Notes: generated from the letters alone by a model not told the origin. Counted from the stretch's first letter, positions 7,878-16,400 are shown. The stretch is 47,561 nt of DNA from Chloroflexota bacterium (GCA_005880855.1 VBGM01000148.1:1-47561); one strand, 5' to 3'. Made by a program: numbers and translations.

Positions 7878-9244
7878 TGTCCCTTCGCCTTCGCCTCGCA
7901 CTCTTTGGCGTCGCGGTGGTGGCTTTGACGCTGGTGATCTTCGGCGGCCTGCTCTACGCCCTGGTCTCGCGCAGTGTGAACAGCAACCAGGACGACGCGC
8001 TGCGCTCGCGAGCGCATGACGCGATAGCTGCTTTGAACGTCTCGCCGGACGTGACCCCGCGCGCGCCGGTCGCCCCTGTCGACCTGCGCACGAGCGGCGA
8101 CATCTTCGTCGAGGTGTTCGACCCGGGCTGGACGGTCACCTACTCGACCGCGCAATTGAACGGTGCTCCGCCGATGCCCTCGGCGAGGCTGCGGGTGGGA
8201 GCCCCCGAAGTCTCGAATGGCTTCTTCGACACCAATGGCGGTTTTCGATATTTCGCCATCCAGTTCGCGCGGGGCTATGTGGTCACCGGCCAGTCGACGA
8301 AGGTGCCGCAGTCGAACCTTTCCGGCATCGTCGGCTTCCTCGTCATCTCCGGCATCCCTACGCTGCTGGCGGCGCTGGCGGCATCGTGGCTCGTCGCCGG
8401 CCGCGCTCTGAGACCGCTCAAGTCGGTCGCCATCGCCGCCGATGACATCGGCCGCACGCGGGACTTCGCGAGGCGATTGCCCGCACCGCGCAGCCGGGAC
8501 GAAGTGGCTGTGCTGTCAGCGAGCTTCAATCGCATGCTGAGCCAGCTCCAGGACGCTTTCGAGTCGCAGCGGAGATTCGTTGCGGATGCGTCGCATGAGC
8601 TCCGCACGCCGCTCGCGACGATCCTCGGCAACGCCGGGCTGCTCGCGCACGGCCCCGCAATCGCGGGGCCGGTGCGCCGCGCGGCCGCCGCCGACATCGC
8701 AGCGGAAAGCGAGCGCATGGGCAGGCTTGTCGACCGCATGCTCACCCTCGCGCGCGCCGACGCCGGGCTGCGACTCGACCTGGCGCCAGTCGACCTCCGC
8801 GCAGTGGTCGCCGATGTGACGCGCCAGGCCGAGGCCGTGCATCCGGAGAGCAAGTTGGATGTGAGCGCGGTTGACGCGGCGGTCGCCGGTGACGAGGACG
8901 CCCTGCGCGAGCTCCTGTGGATCCTGCTCGACAACGCGCTCCACTACGCGCGCTCGGCGATAACAGTCGACCTCGAAGTTGATTCCGGCTGGGCGCGGCT
9001 CATGGTCGGCGACGACGGCCCCGGCATCGCCGTCGCGGATCGGGAGCGCGTTTTCGAACGCTTCTTCAAAGCGGATGCCTCGCGGGCGAGATCCGCAGCA
9101 GCGCCCGGCGGCCACGGCGCGGGGCTGGGTCTCTCGATCGCACGCTGGATCACCGAGCAGCATGGAGGCCGCATCATCGCCGCAGGCGGCAAGGGCGGCG
9201 GCGCCGGCATCTACGTGGACCTTCCGCTCTTACGCCGTTCTTAA
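7877..9244 (+). CDS. Sensor histidine kinase (partner of 7206-7877)
   Basis: 455 residues. TM1 (about 6-32), an external sensor loop of about 115 residues, TM2 (about 148-172), HAMP, HisKA with phosphoacceptor His240 (DASHELRTPLATIL), then HATPase with N box (LLDNALHYA), G1 (VGDDGPGIA), F box (FERFFKAD) and G2 (GHGAGLGLSIA). All catalytic boxes are intact. The architecture is that of the classic PhoR/MprB-like kinases. The extracytoplasmic domain has no motif I recognise. Confidence 0.95.
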   Translation: MSLRLRLALFGVAVVALTLVIFGGLLYALVSRSVNSNQDDALRSRAHDAIAALNVSPDVTPRAPVAPVDLRTSGDIFVEVFDPGWTVTYSTAQLNGAPPMPSARLRVGAPEVSNGFFDTNGGFRYFAIQFARGYVVTGQSTKVPQSNLSGIVGFLVISGIPTLLAALAASWLVAGRALRPLKSVAIAADDIGRTRDFARRLPAPRSRDEVAVLSASFNRMLSQLQDAFESQRRFVADASHELRTPLATILGNAGLLAHGPAIAGPVRRAAAADIAAESERMGRLVDRMLTLARADAGLRLDLAPVDLRAVVADVTRQAEAVHPESKLDVSAVDAAVAGDEDALRELLWILLDNALHYARSAITVDLEVDSGWARLMVGDDGPGIAVADRERVFERFFKADASRARSAAAPGGHGAGLGLSIARWITEQHGGRIIAAGGKGGGAGIYVDLPLLRRS

Positions 9245-9266
9245 CCGCGCGAGCCAATCTCAGCGC

Positions 9267-10349
9267 ATGTACTCGATCAGCGCTGAACATTTCATCGCAC
9301 TCGCCGGCGGGTTGATCGCCCTGCCCTTCGCCCTCGTCGGCCTGCGGTTTCATCCGCGCTGGCGGTCGGCGCCGGGCACGGTGCAGGCGGCCGCCGTGTT
9401 GATGGCCATCACCGGGGGAGTGCACCTCGCGCTCATCCCACACCATCTGGCGACCCAACCGCTCACGTCCGCCCTGTTCCTGCTCAACGGCGTCGCGTTC
9501 ATCAGCCTCGCCGCGTCGTTCACGTGGCGCTGGTGGCGGCTCTCATCGTCCGCACTCCTCATCGCCACCGTGCTCGGCTACCTCATTTATGTGGGGGTCG
9601 GCTTGGAAGGCCCCGACCAGGTCGGCATTGCCACCAAGCTCGTCGAGGTGACGGCGCTGGGTCTTGTGCTGGTGCCTGTGCGCGGCGAGCATGCCGCGCA
9701 CCGCGGGTGGCGCCACGCCGCCATCGGGGTGGCGATGCCTCTTTTGATCGTCATCAGCGGCGCGACGGTTTGGATCGTCGACCTGGCCCGGCCGGATGCG
9801 CGGCACGTCCACGCCGGCGCGCTGCTTCAGGCGACGAGCACCATTCCGACCCCGGCCGAGGTCGATGCCGCCAACCATCTTTACGCAGAGACGAAGGCCG
9901 CCATCACTCCCTATGAGGACTGGCGGCGGGCCTGGGCGGCCGGATACCGTCCGGGTGGCTCGACGTCTCTGCCGTCGACGCACTGGATGAACCAGGGGTA
10001 CGTCGACGCCGGCTACGTGATGGATCCGCGCCGGCCGCAGGGCCTGGTCTACGCCAACACGCATCACGGCCCCCTCCTGCTCGGCGCGATGTTCCAGATG
10101 AAGAGCCTGAACCAATTCGGCCCCGACCCCGGCGGTCCGATGACGGCGTGGCACCAGCACGAGAACATCTGCTTCACACCGTTCGGCTTCGAGTTCAGCC
10201 TCCTGACGCCCTATGCGACCTGCCCGATCGGCGCCATCGACATCAGCGCGCCGCCGATGCTCCATGTCTGGATCGTCGACAACCCAAAAGGTGGTCCTTT
10301 CGCCGTGGACATCGATCCGTCTGTCGTGGCGGCGCTGGATCGATCGTGA
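9267..10349 (+). CDS. Polytopic membrane protein with His-rich outer domain
   Basis: 360 residues. The first half has about six hydrophobic helices; from about residue 185 a soluble domain follows, presumably extracytoplasmic. That domain carries closely spaced His/Cys/Trp motifs (STHWMNQGYVDAGYVMDP, NTHHGPLLLGAMF, AWHQHENICFTPFGF), which look like a metal or heme site. I recognise the type from uncharacterised high-GC bacterial proteins but know no function. It starts 23 bp after the histidine kinase, so it may belong to that regulon, and overlaps the next gene by 4 bp (GTGA). Confidence 0.8.
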   Translation: MYSISAEHFIALAGGLIALPFALVGLRFHPRWRSAPGTVQAAAVLMAITGGVHLALIPHHLATQPLTSALFLLNGVAFISLAASFTWRWWRLSSSALLIATVLGYLIYVGVGLEGPDQVGIATKLVEVTALGLVLVPVRGEHAAHRGWRHAAIGVAMPLLIVISGATVWIVDLARPDARHVHAGALLQATSTIPTPAEVDAANHLYAETKAAITPYEDWRRAWAAGYRPGGSTSLPSTHWMNQGYVDAGYVMDPRRPQGLVYANTHHGPLLLGAMFQMKSLNQFGPDPGGPMTAWHQHENICFTPFGFEFSLLTPYATCPIGAIDISAPPMLHVWIVDNPKGGPFAVDIDPSVVAALDRS

Positions 10350-10720
10350 TCAACGACACGAGCCGGCCTGAGATCGTTTATGTACTGCTGCTGATGCAGG
10401 CCATCTTCTGGATGGTGGCCGGACTCTCAGCCTTGCCCTTTGTGCTTGGCGGCGAGATCCACATGCTCGGGCTGGGGCTCGCCACGCTGCTGCTGGCCTT
10501 GTTCGTATGCCTGGTCGGCATCGGGATTTTCTGGCGCCGACGCTGGGCGCGCCGCGTCGCCATCTGGCTCGAAGCCCTCTGCTTGGTCGGGTCAGCGCTG
10601 CTGTTCGTGCTCCCGATCGGGGCCAACCACGGTCCGGTCTCGCTCATGACCAACTTCTTGCTGCCGGGCGCGGTGATCTGGTTGCTCTGGGGACGGAGGA
10701 CGCGCGCCGTCTTCGGCTAA
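10346..10720 (+). CDS. Small four-helix membrane protein
   Basis: 124 residues with four predicted helices (about 10-32, 38-60, 66-85, 98-116) and basic loops (FWRRRWARR). Start GTG 10346 overlaps the stop of the preceding membrane protein (GTGA), so the two are probably translated together. No family recognised. The last 4 bp overlap the convergent receiver gene. Confidence 0.7.
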   Translation: MINDTSRPEIVYVLLLMQAIFWMVAGLSALPFVLGGEIHMLGLGLATLLLALFVCLVGIGIFWRRRWARRVAIWLEALCLVGSALLFVLPIGANHGPVSLMTNFLLPGAVIWLLWGRRTRAVFG

Positions 10721-11157
10721 CCGGGGCGGGAGCCGCGCCTCCTTTCGAGCGCGGCATTGGCCTTCGCGAGATCCGCGTACAGCTGGCGTGTGTGGAGCAG
10801 GTTGCGGACCCGCAGGACGACCTCCTCGCGATCAAGCGGCTTGGTCAGGAAATCGTCGGCCCCGAGAATCAAGGCGCTGTTCCGCGCGACCTTCCCGGTG
10901 TCGCCGGTGAGCATGATCACCGGGAGGTAGCCCAGGCTCTGCCGCGCGCTGCGCAGTCGACGCAGCACCTCTAGGCCGTCGGGTTCCGGCATGTGGAGGT
11001 CGAGGAGGACGATGTCCGGCTCAAACTCCACGAACACTTCCTCGACCTGGCGCGAATCGGTGAGGGTGCGGATCTCGTCGCCTACCCCGGCGAGCATGGT
11101 CTCCAGCAGCAGGACGTTCGCGGGCTCGTCGTCGACGATTAGGACGCGGCCGCTCAC
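10717..11157 (-). CDS. Stand-alone response regulator receiver
   Basis: 146 residues: a single receiver domain with acidic pair Asp9-Asp10, phosphoacceptor Asp53 (DIVLLDLHMPEPDG) and Lys106 (DDFLTKPLDR), followed by a short helical tail (LHTRQLYADLAKANAALERRR) like the linker found before GGDEF, HD-GYP or kinase domains. No output domain is attached. GTG 11157 overlaps the upstream kinase stop by 4 bp, so it is the direct partner of the kinase at 11154-13370. Confidence 0.9.
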   Translation of the reverse strand: MSGRVLIVDDEPANVLLLETMLAGVGDEIRTLTDSRQVEEVFVEFEPDIVLLDLHMPEPDGLEVLRRLRSARQSLGYLPVIMLTGDTGKVARNSALILGADDFLTKPLDREEVVLRVRNLLHTRQLYADLAKANAALERRRGSRPG

Positions 11158-13370
11158 GAGGCAGGCGCCGGCGTGGCGACCGGCACCGTGAAGTGGAACT
11201 CCGAGCCGGCCCCGACGGTGCTATCGACCCAGATCTTGCCGCCGTGCATCTCGACGATCTGGCGCGTGATCGCCAGGCCGAGTCCGGTGCCGATGATCTT
11301 GGCCTTGGTCTTGTCCTCGTAGCGCTCATATCGGCCGAACAGCTTCTGCACAAAATCGGCTGGGATGCCGAGGCCGTGATCGAGCACGTCGACACGGGCC
11401 ATGCCTTCCTGAACCTGGCTGGTGACGAGCACCTCGCCGCCACTCGGCGAGTACTTGACCGCGTTGCTGAGCAGGTTGGACACCACCTGGAACAGGCGGT
11501 CGGAATCGCCGCGGACCGCCGGTACCGCAGCATCCGGCTTGCAGACGATCGTGTGCTTGGGACTCGACGCGCGTGCGCGTTCCACTGCTTCGCCAAGGAT
11601 GCCGTTCAGGTCCACCGGCGCGATGTTCAGCGTCATGCGCCCGGCCTCGATGCGGTCGAGGTCGAGCATCTCGGTGATCATCCGGTTGAGGCGCTGAGCG
11701 TCGTTGTTGATGTCGCCGGCGAAAGCCTTGGCTTCGTCCGGCGCGAGGTCCTGGTCCCGAATCATCTCGCTGAACCCCTGGATGCCGACCAACGCGGTGC
11801 GAAATTCGTGGCTGACCAGCGAGACGAACTCGCTCTTGAGCTGGCTCAGCCGCTCGAGACCGGCGAGGTTGGCCATCGCCGCCTCTTGGGCCGTGTGCTC
11901 GGCGGTCGCATCTTCGAACATGGCGAGAAAGAAGTCGGTGCGGCCGCCGGGCTTTTTGATCGACGACGCGCTCCAGTGCAACCAGGTGGCCGTGCCGTCC
12001 GCGCGGAGCGCGTGGCTATCCGATTCGATGGTGTCCACCGCGCCGTTCCACAACGGCTGAAAGGTCCTGACCACGCGCTCCATCTCCTCGGGAGGCAGGA
12101 ACCGGCCCACGGAATGCCCGATCATGTCGGACGGCTTCGTGTGCAGGAGCACCGCGAGCCGAGGGTTGGCGTCGATGATCTTCATGTCGACGCCGACGCG
12201 AGCGATGCCAAGTGGAGCCTGCACGATGACCTGGTTTAGAAGGGCCGTGCGGGTCGCGAGCTGCGCCTCCGCGTGACGGCTCTTCGCGAGAAGGTCCAGC
12301 GAGTCCCGATGAGTCAGCACCTGGTTCGCCACGAACAGCACCCCGATGCCGCCGGCGAGCGCGGTCAGGAACTGGTCCAAGCCGCGATTCGCGGACGCGA
12401 TGCCCAGCGCCACCGCCGCGGCGCAGAGCGTTGCGGCCCAGGGCAGCGCCAGTTGCCACAGATTGATGGCCCCCTCTTCTGTTTCTCGTTCGATAGTCGG
12501 CGCCGGCCACAGCGGCGCAAGCGCGATCAGCAGGAAGCCGATGACCCACCCGATGTCCACGATGCTGCCGTTCGCGCCGTATGAGCCGTTGGCGGTGAGG
12601 TACGTGAACGTGCTGTCGGCCACGGCAATCGCGGTGAGCCCGCCGATTAGGAGCAGCATCCGGCCGACCTGCGCCCTACTTGCGCGGCGCAGCGCGATGA
12701 TCAGGACGGTGATGACGACGATGTCGCCTATCGGGTAAGCCAGCCCGATGAGGGTCGCCTGCTGGGACTGCTGCGACTGCTCGTAAACCGTGCGCAGGCC
12801 GAGTGCCCAGGCAATGAACAGGAGCGACAGGGCCACGATCGCCCCCGCCAGTACAGCCTCTCCGCGGGTGGCCAAGCGGGTGGGTGCCGTTGTGAATGCG
12901 AGGACGCCGGCGATGGCGAGCGGGATCTCGACCAGGAAGCCCGCGTCGGCGGCAGAGGGAAAGGGGACGTTCACCTCCTGGAACACTTCGTACCAGGACC
13001 AGATCGCTTCCCCGATGCACCAGCTGGCCGCCCCGGCTCCGAGCAGCGCCCACGCCGAGCGTGTCCGACCCTTGGACCGCAGGGAGGCGACCGCCAGGCT
13101 CACCGCGGCGATGCCGGCGGCGACGCCTTCGCCGATGTCGTCGATCGCGATGGTGGTCTTGTCGCCGCCAAATCGAAAAATCTGCCAGACCAGGAAGGCC
13201 GCGCACACGATCGCGACCAGGGCCGACGCCAGAGCGAAGCGCCTCCACTCGGGCGTCAGCGCGCGGCGCCACCAAGACTGGACCAGCGAGGTTGGGGACG
13301 AGCCGCTGGGGGCGGTCGTCAACGCCTGCAGGCCCGGGCCGAGATCGGCGGGGGAAGTTTGCCAGGCCAC
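11154..13370 (-). CDS. Membrane PAS-domain sensor histidine kinase
   Basis: 738 residues. An N-terminal integral membrane sensor with about nine or ten helices (about 45-355) is followed by a short coil, a PAS domain (about 370-490, IIDANPRLAVLLHTKPSDMIG), HisKA with His521 (LVSHEFRTALVGIQGFSEM) and HATPase (LLSNAVKYSP, LDHGLGIPADF, GTGLGLAITRQIVEMHGG). Start GTG 13370. It is co-transcribed with the receiver at 10717-11157. The leader region contains the 31-bp palindrome at 13385-13415. The membrane sensor resembles MASE-type modules but I cannot name the subtype. Confidence 0.9.
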   Translation of the reverse strand: MAWQTSPADLGPGLQALTTAPSGSSPTSLVQSWWRRALTPEWRRFALASALVAIVCAAFLVWQIFRFGGDKTTIAIDDIGEGVAAGIAAVSLAVASLRSKGRTRSAWALLGAGAASWCIGEAIWSWYEVFQEVNVPFPSAADAGFLVEIPLAIAGVLAFTTAPTRLATRGEAVLAGAIVALSLLFIAWALGLRTVYEQSQQSQQATLIGLAYPIGDIVVITVLIIALRRASRAQVGRMLLLIGGLTAIAVADSTFTYLTANGSYGANGSIVDIGWVIGFLLIALAPLWPAPTIERETEEGAINLWQLALPWAATLCAAAVALGIASANRGLDQFLTALAGGIGVLFVANQVLTHRDSLDLLAKSRHAEAQLATRTALLNQVIVQAPLGIARVGVDMKIIDANPRLAVLLHTKPSDMIGHSVGRFLPPEEMERVVRTFQPLWNGAVDTIESDSHALRADGTATWLHWSASSIKKPGGRTDFFLAMFEDATAEHTAQEAAMANLAGLERLSQLKSEFVSLVSHEFRTALVGIQGFSEMIRDQDLAPDEAKAFAGDINNDAQRLNRMITEMLDLDRIEAGRMTLNIAPVDLNGILGEAVERARASSPKHTIVCKPDAAVPAVRGDSDRLFQVVSNLLSNAVKYSPSGGEVLVTSQVQEGMARVDVLDHGLGIPADFVQKLFGRYERYEDKTKAKIIGTGLGLAITRQIVEMHGGKIWVDSTVGAGSEFHFTVPVATPAPAS

Positions 13371-13384
13371 TTATCGGGAACCGT

Positions 13385-13415
13385 ATGTTAATTCATGCCA
13401 GGCTTGAGTTAACAT
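13385..13415. promoter_or_regulatory. 31-bp near-perfect palindrome, candidate operator
   Basis: Perfect outer arms ATGTTAA (13385-13391) and TTAACAT (13409-13415) enclose an inner imperfect palindrome (TCATGCC / GGCTTGA around A13400). Overall 13 of 15 positions pair about the centre. It lies 14 bp upstream of the kinase start on the minus strand and 99 bp upstream of the small plus-strand gene at 13515, in the only sizeable gap between the two divergent units. It has the size of a dimeric regulator site. A transcript hairpin is a less likely alternative, since both flanks run away from it. Confidence 0.5.
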
Positions 13416-13514
13416 TGCCCGGCCCTGGTCGTTCCTGGTGGGAAGGAAGGCCTCGCCTTCGAGAGAGGTGGGGAAGAGCTGGAACAAGTCGGCGAACCGC
13501 GGCTTAGGCGCCCG

Positions 13515-13739
13515 ATGGCGCTGCTAGCCGTCTCGGTCGCCGCCGTTGCTCTCGCCCTGCTGCCGGCGGCCGTTGGCTTCACCATCCTGGTCGGCTCGAC
13601 AGTACCACTCGAGTTTGCGGCCGCAGCCGGCTTAACGCTCCTGGCTTCAATCAAGGTCGAAGCCGCGCTTGGCGGCCTGGCAGCGGCGGCCGGCGAGCGC
13701 ATATCGCTTTCATCCGCTCCACCTTCCGCGCTCTCTTGA
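13515..13739 (+). CDS. Small hydrophobic protein (doubtful)
   Basis: 74 residues, with two hydrophobic stretches rich in Ala, Leu and Val and a short polar tail ending SSAPPSALS. No ribosome site is seen before ATG 13515 and no family is recognised. It is kept because it lies in the same direction as the peptide gene at 13775 and the HTH-TPR gene at 13944, fills most of a gap between real genes, and has no better alternative on either strand. It could equally be a leader region without coding. Confidence 0.4.
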   Translation: MALLAVSVAAVALALLPAAVGFTILVGSTVPLEFAAAAGLTLLASIKVEAALGGLAAAAGERISLSSAPPSALS

Positions 13740-13774
13740 CCCCTGGCGCTCGATGCGCAGAGGAGGTGAGATTG

Positions 13775-13870
13775 ATGAGGAAGCTGATCCTTGCTGCCAT
13801 CCTGGCGGCGACGATGGCGATCGCGCTGGCGACCACTGTGGGCGCCGGTCCGGTCCCGCACTGCTGCTGA
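13775..13870 (+). CDS. 31-residue peptide precursor with secretion signal
   Basis: A strong ribosome site (AGGAGGT, 13761-13767) lies 8 bp before ATG 13775. The product begins MRKLILAAILAATMAIALA, a positive N-terminus plus hydrophobic core as in a signal peptide, then TTVGA and the tail GPVPHCC. A type I signal peptidase site fits VGA before GPVPHCC, which would release a heptapeptide. The stop is followed after 73 bp by the HTH-TPR regulator on the same strand. That size, the secretion signal and the neighbour recall the pro-peptides of RRNPP quorum-sensing pairs; this is inference. Alternatively it is a small membrane peptide or a metal-binding tail (His-Cys-Cys). Confidence 0.65.
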   Translation: MRKLILAAILAATMAIALATTVGAGPVPHCC

Positions 13871-13906
13871 TCGACCTGAAACCGCATAAGCGGCGTTAAT
13901 CGATCG

Positions 13907-13933
13907 TTGTCAAGTTTCGTGACGTCAGATAAG
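13907..13933 (+). promoter_or_regulatory. Candidate promoter of the HTH-TPR gene
   Basis: TTGTCA (13907-13912) and GATAAG (13928-13933) are separated by 15 bp and resemble -35 and -10 boxes. The transcript would start just before ATG 13944, so it would be nearly leaderless. A small hairpin (CCGC ATAA GCGG, 13882-13893) lies upstream, after the peptide gene. Moderate support only. Confidence 0.35.
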
Positions 13934-13943
13934 CTGGCGCGCA

Positions 13944-15323
13944 ATGCCGGAAGGTGATGCGCGCCCCGACCAAAGTCGACGCCCTTCGGGCCGTCGCGGT
14001 CGGCGCCACGGCATCGAGATCCGGCCGGGTTCGGTCAAGCAGGCCAGGGCGGAAGCCGGCCTGAGCCTGGCGCAGGTGGCGAACGGCGCCATCAGCCGAA
14101 CGGCGATCTATTTCGTCGAGACCGGCAAGGCCAAACCGTCGATGGAGACCCTGAAGCTGATCGCCGAGCGGACCGGGCGCCCGCTGGACTTCTTCCTCGC
14201 CCGGCCTTCCACGATGGAGCCGCGATCGTCACCGCCCACCCTCGAGGTCGAGTTCCTCCTCGCGACCAACGACCCACAGGCGGCGGTTGCCGCCGGGCGG
14301 GAGATTCTCGCCAAGGAGCAGGATCCCGAAACGATCGCGCGCACCAAAGCCCTCGTGGCCTACGCGCTGCTCCGCCTTGCGCAGCCGGCTGAGGCGCGGC
14401 GCCTTGCCGCTGCCGCGCGAGGCCACTTCGAGAGAACAGGCGACCGGCTGATGACCGCGGAGTGCCTTGGCCACGAAGCTTCGGCTGCCTATCTCGCGCA
14501 GGATCCGACCGCGCTTGGGCTGGCCGAACGGGCCCTGGAGCTCTGCCGTTCTCTTCATCCGATCCCGCAGACGACCGAAGCCCGCCTGCTCTTCGTGCTC
14601 GGCTCCGTGCACTCAGTCAACCAGGACTGGAAGGCAGCCATCGAGGCCTACGAAAGCGCGATCGCGACCGGCTCGGTCGTCCAGGACCTGAGGCGCCTAT
14701 CGCTGATGTACGGCGGCCTGAGCAGCGCTTACGGCGAGATCGGCCAGCTGAACATGGCGGAGTACTACGCCCAGCGCGCAATCACGATCCACGAGACACT
14801 CGACGACCGCCTCTCGCTCGCCCGATCGGAGAACAACCTGGGTCTCGTTCTCATCCGCCGCGGCGATCTGGTTGATGCCGAGGCCCACCTGAAACGCGCA
14901 AGCGTCCTGTTCGACGAAAGCGGTGTCGAGACGGGCAAGGCGGAGGTGCTCCTCAGCCTGTGCGAGCTGGAGGTCGCTCGTTCACGCCCTGACGAGGCGG
15001 AGCGCCTCGCCGGCGAAGCCCGCACCCTGGCTGAGCGCCACAACGAAAAGGCCACCTTGGCCGAGTGCCGCATGTGGATGGGCCGCATCGCCGCCGACCG
15101 AGGCGATCACGCTCGCGTCGATGCCGAGTTCCGCGAGGCGTGGGGAATCCTGGACGCGCTCGGCGCGACGGAGCGATTGAGCCGGTGTCATGTCCAGTAC
15201 GCGGAGATCCTCGAGAAGCGAGGTGACCTCGCCGGGGCCAACCAGCAGCTGCGTCTCGCGCTCAGTCACCTCGTTCCCGGCCGCGGCGCGGCGACGGTTC
15301 AGGATCGCTCCGCCTCCGCCTGA
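13944..15323 (+). CDS. XRE-type HTH regulator with TPR repeats
   Basis: 459 residues. A basic N-terminus is followed by an HTH of the XRE/Cro type (about 28-83: VKQARAEAGLSLAQVANGAISRTAIYFVETGKAKPSMETLKLIAERT). The rest (about 100-440) is a series of helical hairpins of the TPR kind, for example AIEAYESAIATG and AEYYAQRAITIHETLDDRLSLARSENNLGLVLI. HTH plus TPR of this size (compare NprR, about 420 residues) is the design of RRNPP peptide receptors, but also of many uncharacterised regulators in high-GC soil bacteria. A peptide gene sits immediately upstream. Ligand and targets are unknown. Confidence 0.85.
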   Translation: MPEGDARPDQSRRPSGRRGRRHGIEIRPGSVKQARAEAGLSLAQVANGAISRTAIYFVETGKAKPSMETLKLIAERTGRPLDFFLARPSTMEPRSSPPTLEVEFLLATNDPQAAVAAGREILAKEQDPETIARTKALVAYALLRLAQPAEARRLAAAARGHFERTGDRLMTAECLGHEASAAYLAQDPTALGLAERALELCRSLHPIPQTTEARLLFVLGSVHSVNQDWKAAIEAYESAIATGSVVQDLRRLSLMYGGLSSAYGEIGQLNMAEYYAQRAITIHETLDDRLSLARSENNLGLVLIRRGDLVDAEAHLKRASVLFDESGVETGKAEVLLSLCELEVARSRPDEAERLAGEARTLAERHNEKATLAECRMWMGRIAADRGDHARVDAEFREAWGILDALGATERLSRCHVQYAEILEKRGDLAGANQQLRLALSHLVPGRGAATVQDRSASA

Positions 15324-15329
15324 AACCCG

Positions 15330-15391
15330 TTCGGAGACGTTTCGGAGACACGCGATAAGAAGGCGTTATTTCAAACGTTACGGACTACAAT
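15330..15391 (+). promoter_or_regulatory. Tandem repeat plus -10 box upstream of the HD-GYP gene
   Basis: TTCGGAGAC occurs at 15330-15338 and 15341-15349, an 11-bp period that places both copies on one DNA face. Downstream, TACAAT (15386-15391) is a good -10 box; the -35 region (around 15363-15369, GCGTTAT) is weak, as expected for an activator-dependent promoter. ATG 15441 follows about 43 bp after the likely transcript start. The last Trp-free codons of the HTH-TPR gene end just before the repeat. Confidence 0.4.
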
Positions 15392-15440
15392 TTCTGCTCC
15401 GTGCCGCACTTAACAACTCCCTCCGTCGGACAGCCATGAC

Positions 15441-16400
15441 ATGGCGGTCGTACTCGTAGTTGACGATGGGGCCGCCAACCGCCAGCTGGTCCAGGCCTAC
15501 CTGAGTGGTATCGATTGCGATGTGCGCATGGCTGAGAACGGCGAATCCGCACTCGAACAGATCAAAGCCGACCCCCCCGACCTCGTCCTCCTTGACGTTC
15601 AGATGCCAGGCCTCGACGGCTACGAGGTCTGCCGCCGGATAAAGGCGGGTCCACGTGGCCGGCTGCTGCCGGTGGTGATGATCACAGCGCTGAACCAGAC
15701 CGACGACCGCGTTCGCGCCCTGGAGTCGGGAGCCGACGACTTCATGGCCAAGCCGGTGGAGAGGGTCGAGCTGGTCGCCCGCGTCAGGTCGGCGCTGCGG
15801 CTCAAGGCCCTGTACAACACGCTCGACAGCGCGGAGCAGGTGATCTTTTCGCTGGCTGCGGCAGTGGAGGCGAAAGACTCCCTCACTGAGAAGCACACGC
15901 AACGCGTGGCTGAGTCGGCCCGGTATCTAGGCGCCCGTTTGGGCATGCCCGAGGTGGCGCTGGACGCTCTCTACCGGGGGGGCATCATCCACGACATCGG
16001 CAAGATCGGGATTCCGGATGCCATCCTCCTCAAGCCGGGGCCGCTGGACGCCGCCGAAACCGAGCGCATGCGGTCGCACGTGATCATCGGCGAGAACATC
16101 GTCAGGCCGCTCCGTTCCGCCTCGAGCCTCTTGCCGATCATCCGCCACCACCACGAGCGTTTCGACGGGCGCGGCTATCCCGACGGCCTACGCAGCAGGG
16201 AGATCCCGCGCCTGGCCAGGATCGTTTCCGTCTGCGACGCATTCGATGCGCTGGTGAACGACCGGCCGTACCGGGCGCGGCTTCCGGTCGACCAGGCCCT
16301 GGCATTGCTGATCGATGGCGCGGGAGGCCAGTGGGATCCAGAGGTCGTCGAGCTTTTCGTGGGCGAGATGCCCGCCATCCACCGGCTGGGCGCCGCCTGA
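15441..16400 (+). CDS. Response regulator with HD-GYP output domain
   Basis: 319 residues. The receiver domain (about 3-118) has Asp52 (LVLLDVQMPGLDGYE) and the Lys of FMAKPVER. The HD-GYP domain (about 135-315) has His184-Asp185 (IIHDIGKIGIPD), RHHHERFDGRGYPDGL and a VCDAFDAL segment. This is the RpfG-like design, predicted to hydrolyse cyclic di-GMP to pGpG or GMP. All main metal-binding residues are visible, so activity is likely. It is followed after 10 bp by the hybrid kinase on the same strand. Confidence 0.92.
   Translation: MAVVLVVDDGAANRQLVQAYLSGIDCDVRMAENGESALEQIKADPPDLVLLDVQMPGLDGYEVCRRIKAGPRGRLLPVVMITALNQTDDRVRALESGADDFMAKPVERVELVARVRSALRLKALYNTLDSAEQVIFSLAAAVEAKDSLTEKHTQRVAESARYLGARLGMPEVALDALYRGGIIHDIGKIGIPDAILLKPGPLDAAETERMRSHVIIGENIVRPLRSASSLLPIIRHHHERFDGRGYPDGLRSREIPRLARIVSVCDAFDALVNDRPYRARLPVDQALALLIDGAGGQWDPEVVELFVGEMPAIHRLGAA

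Noticed and set aside
13385-13507. 40-codon open frame starting inside the palindrome
   Set aside because: No ribosome site, Arg/Trp-rich product, and the start lies in the symmetric element.
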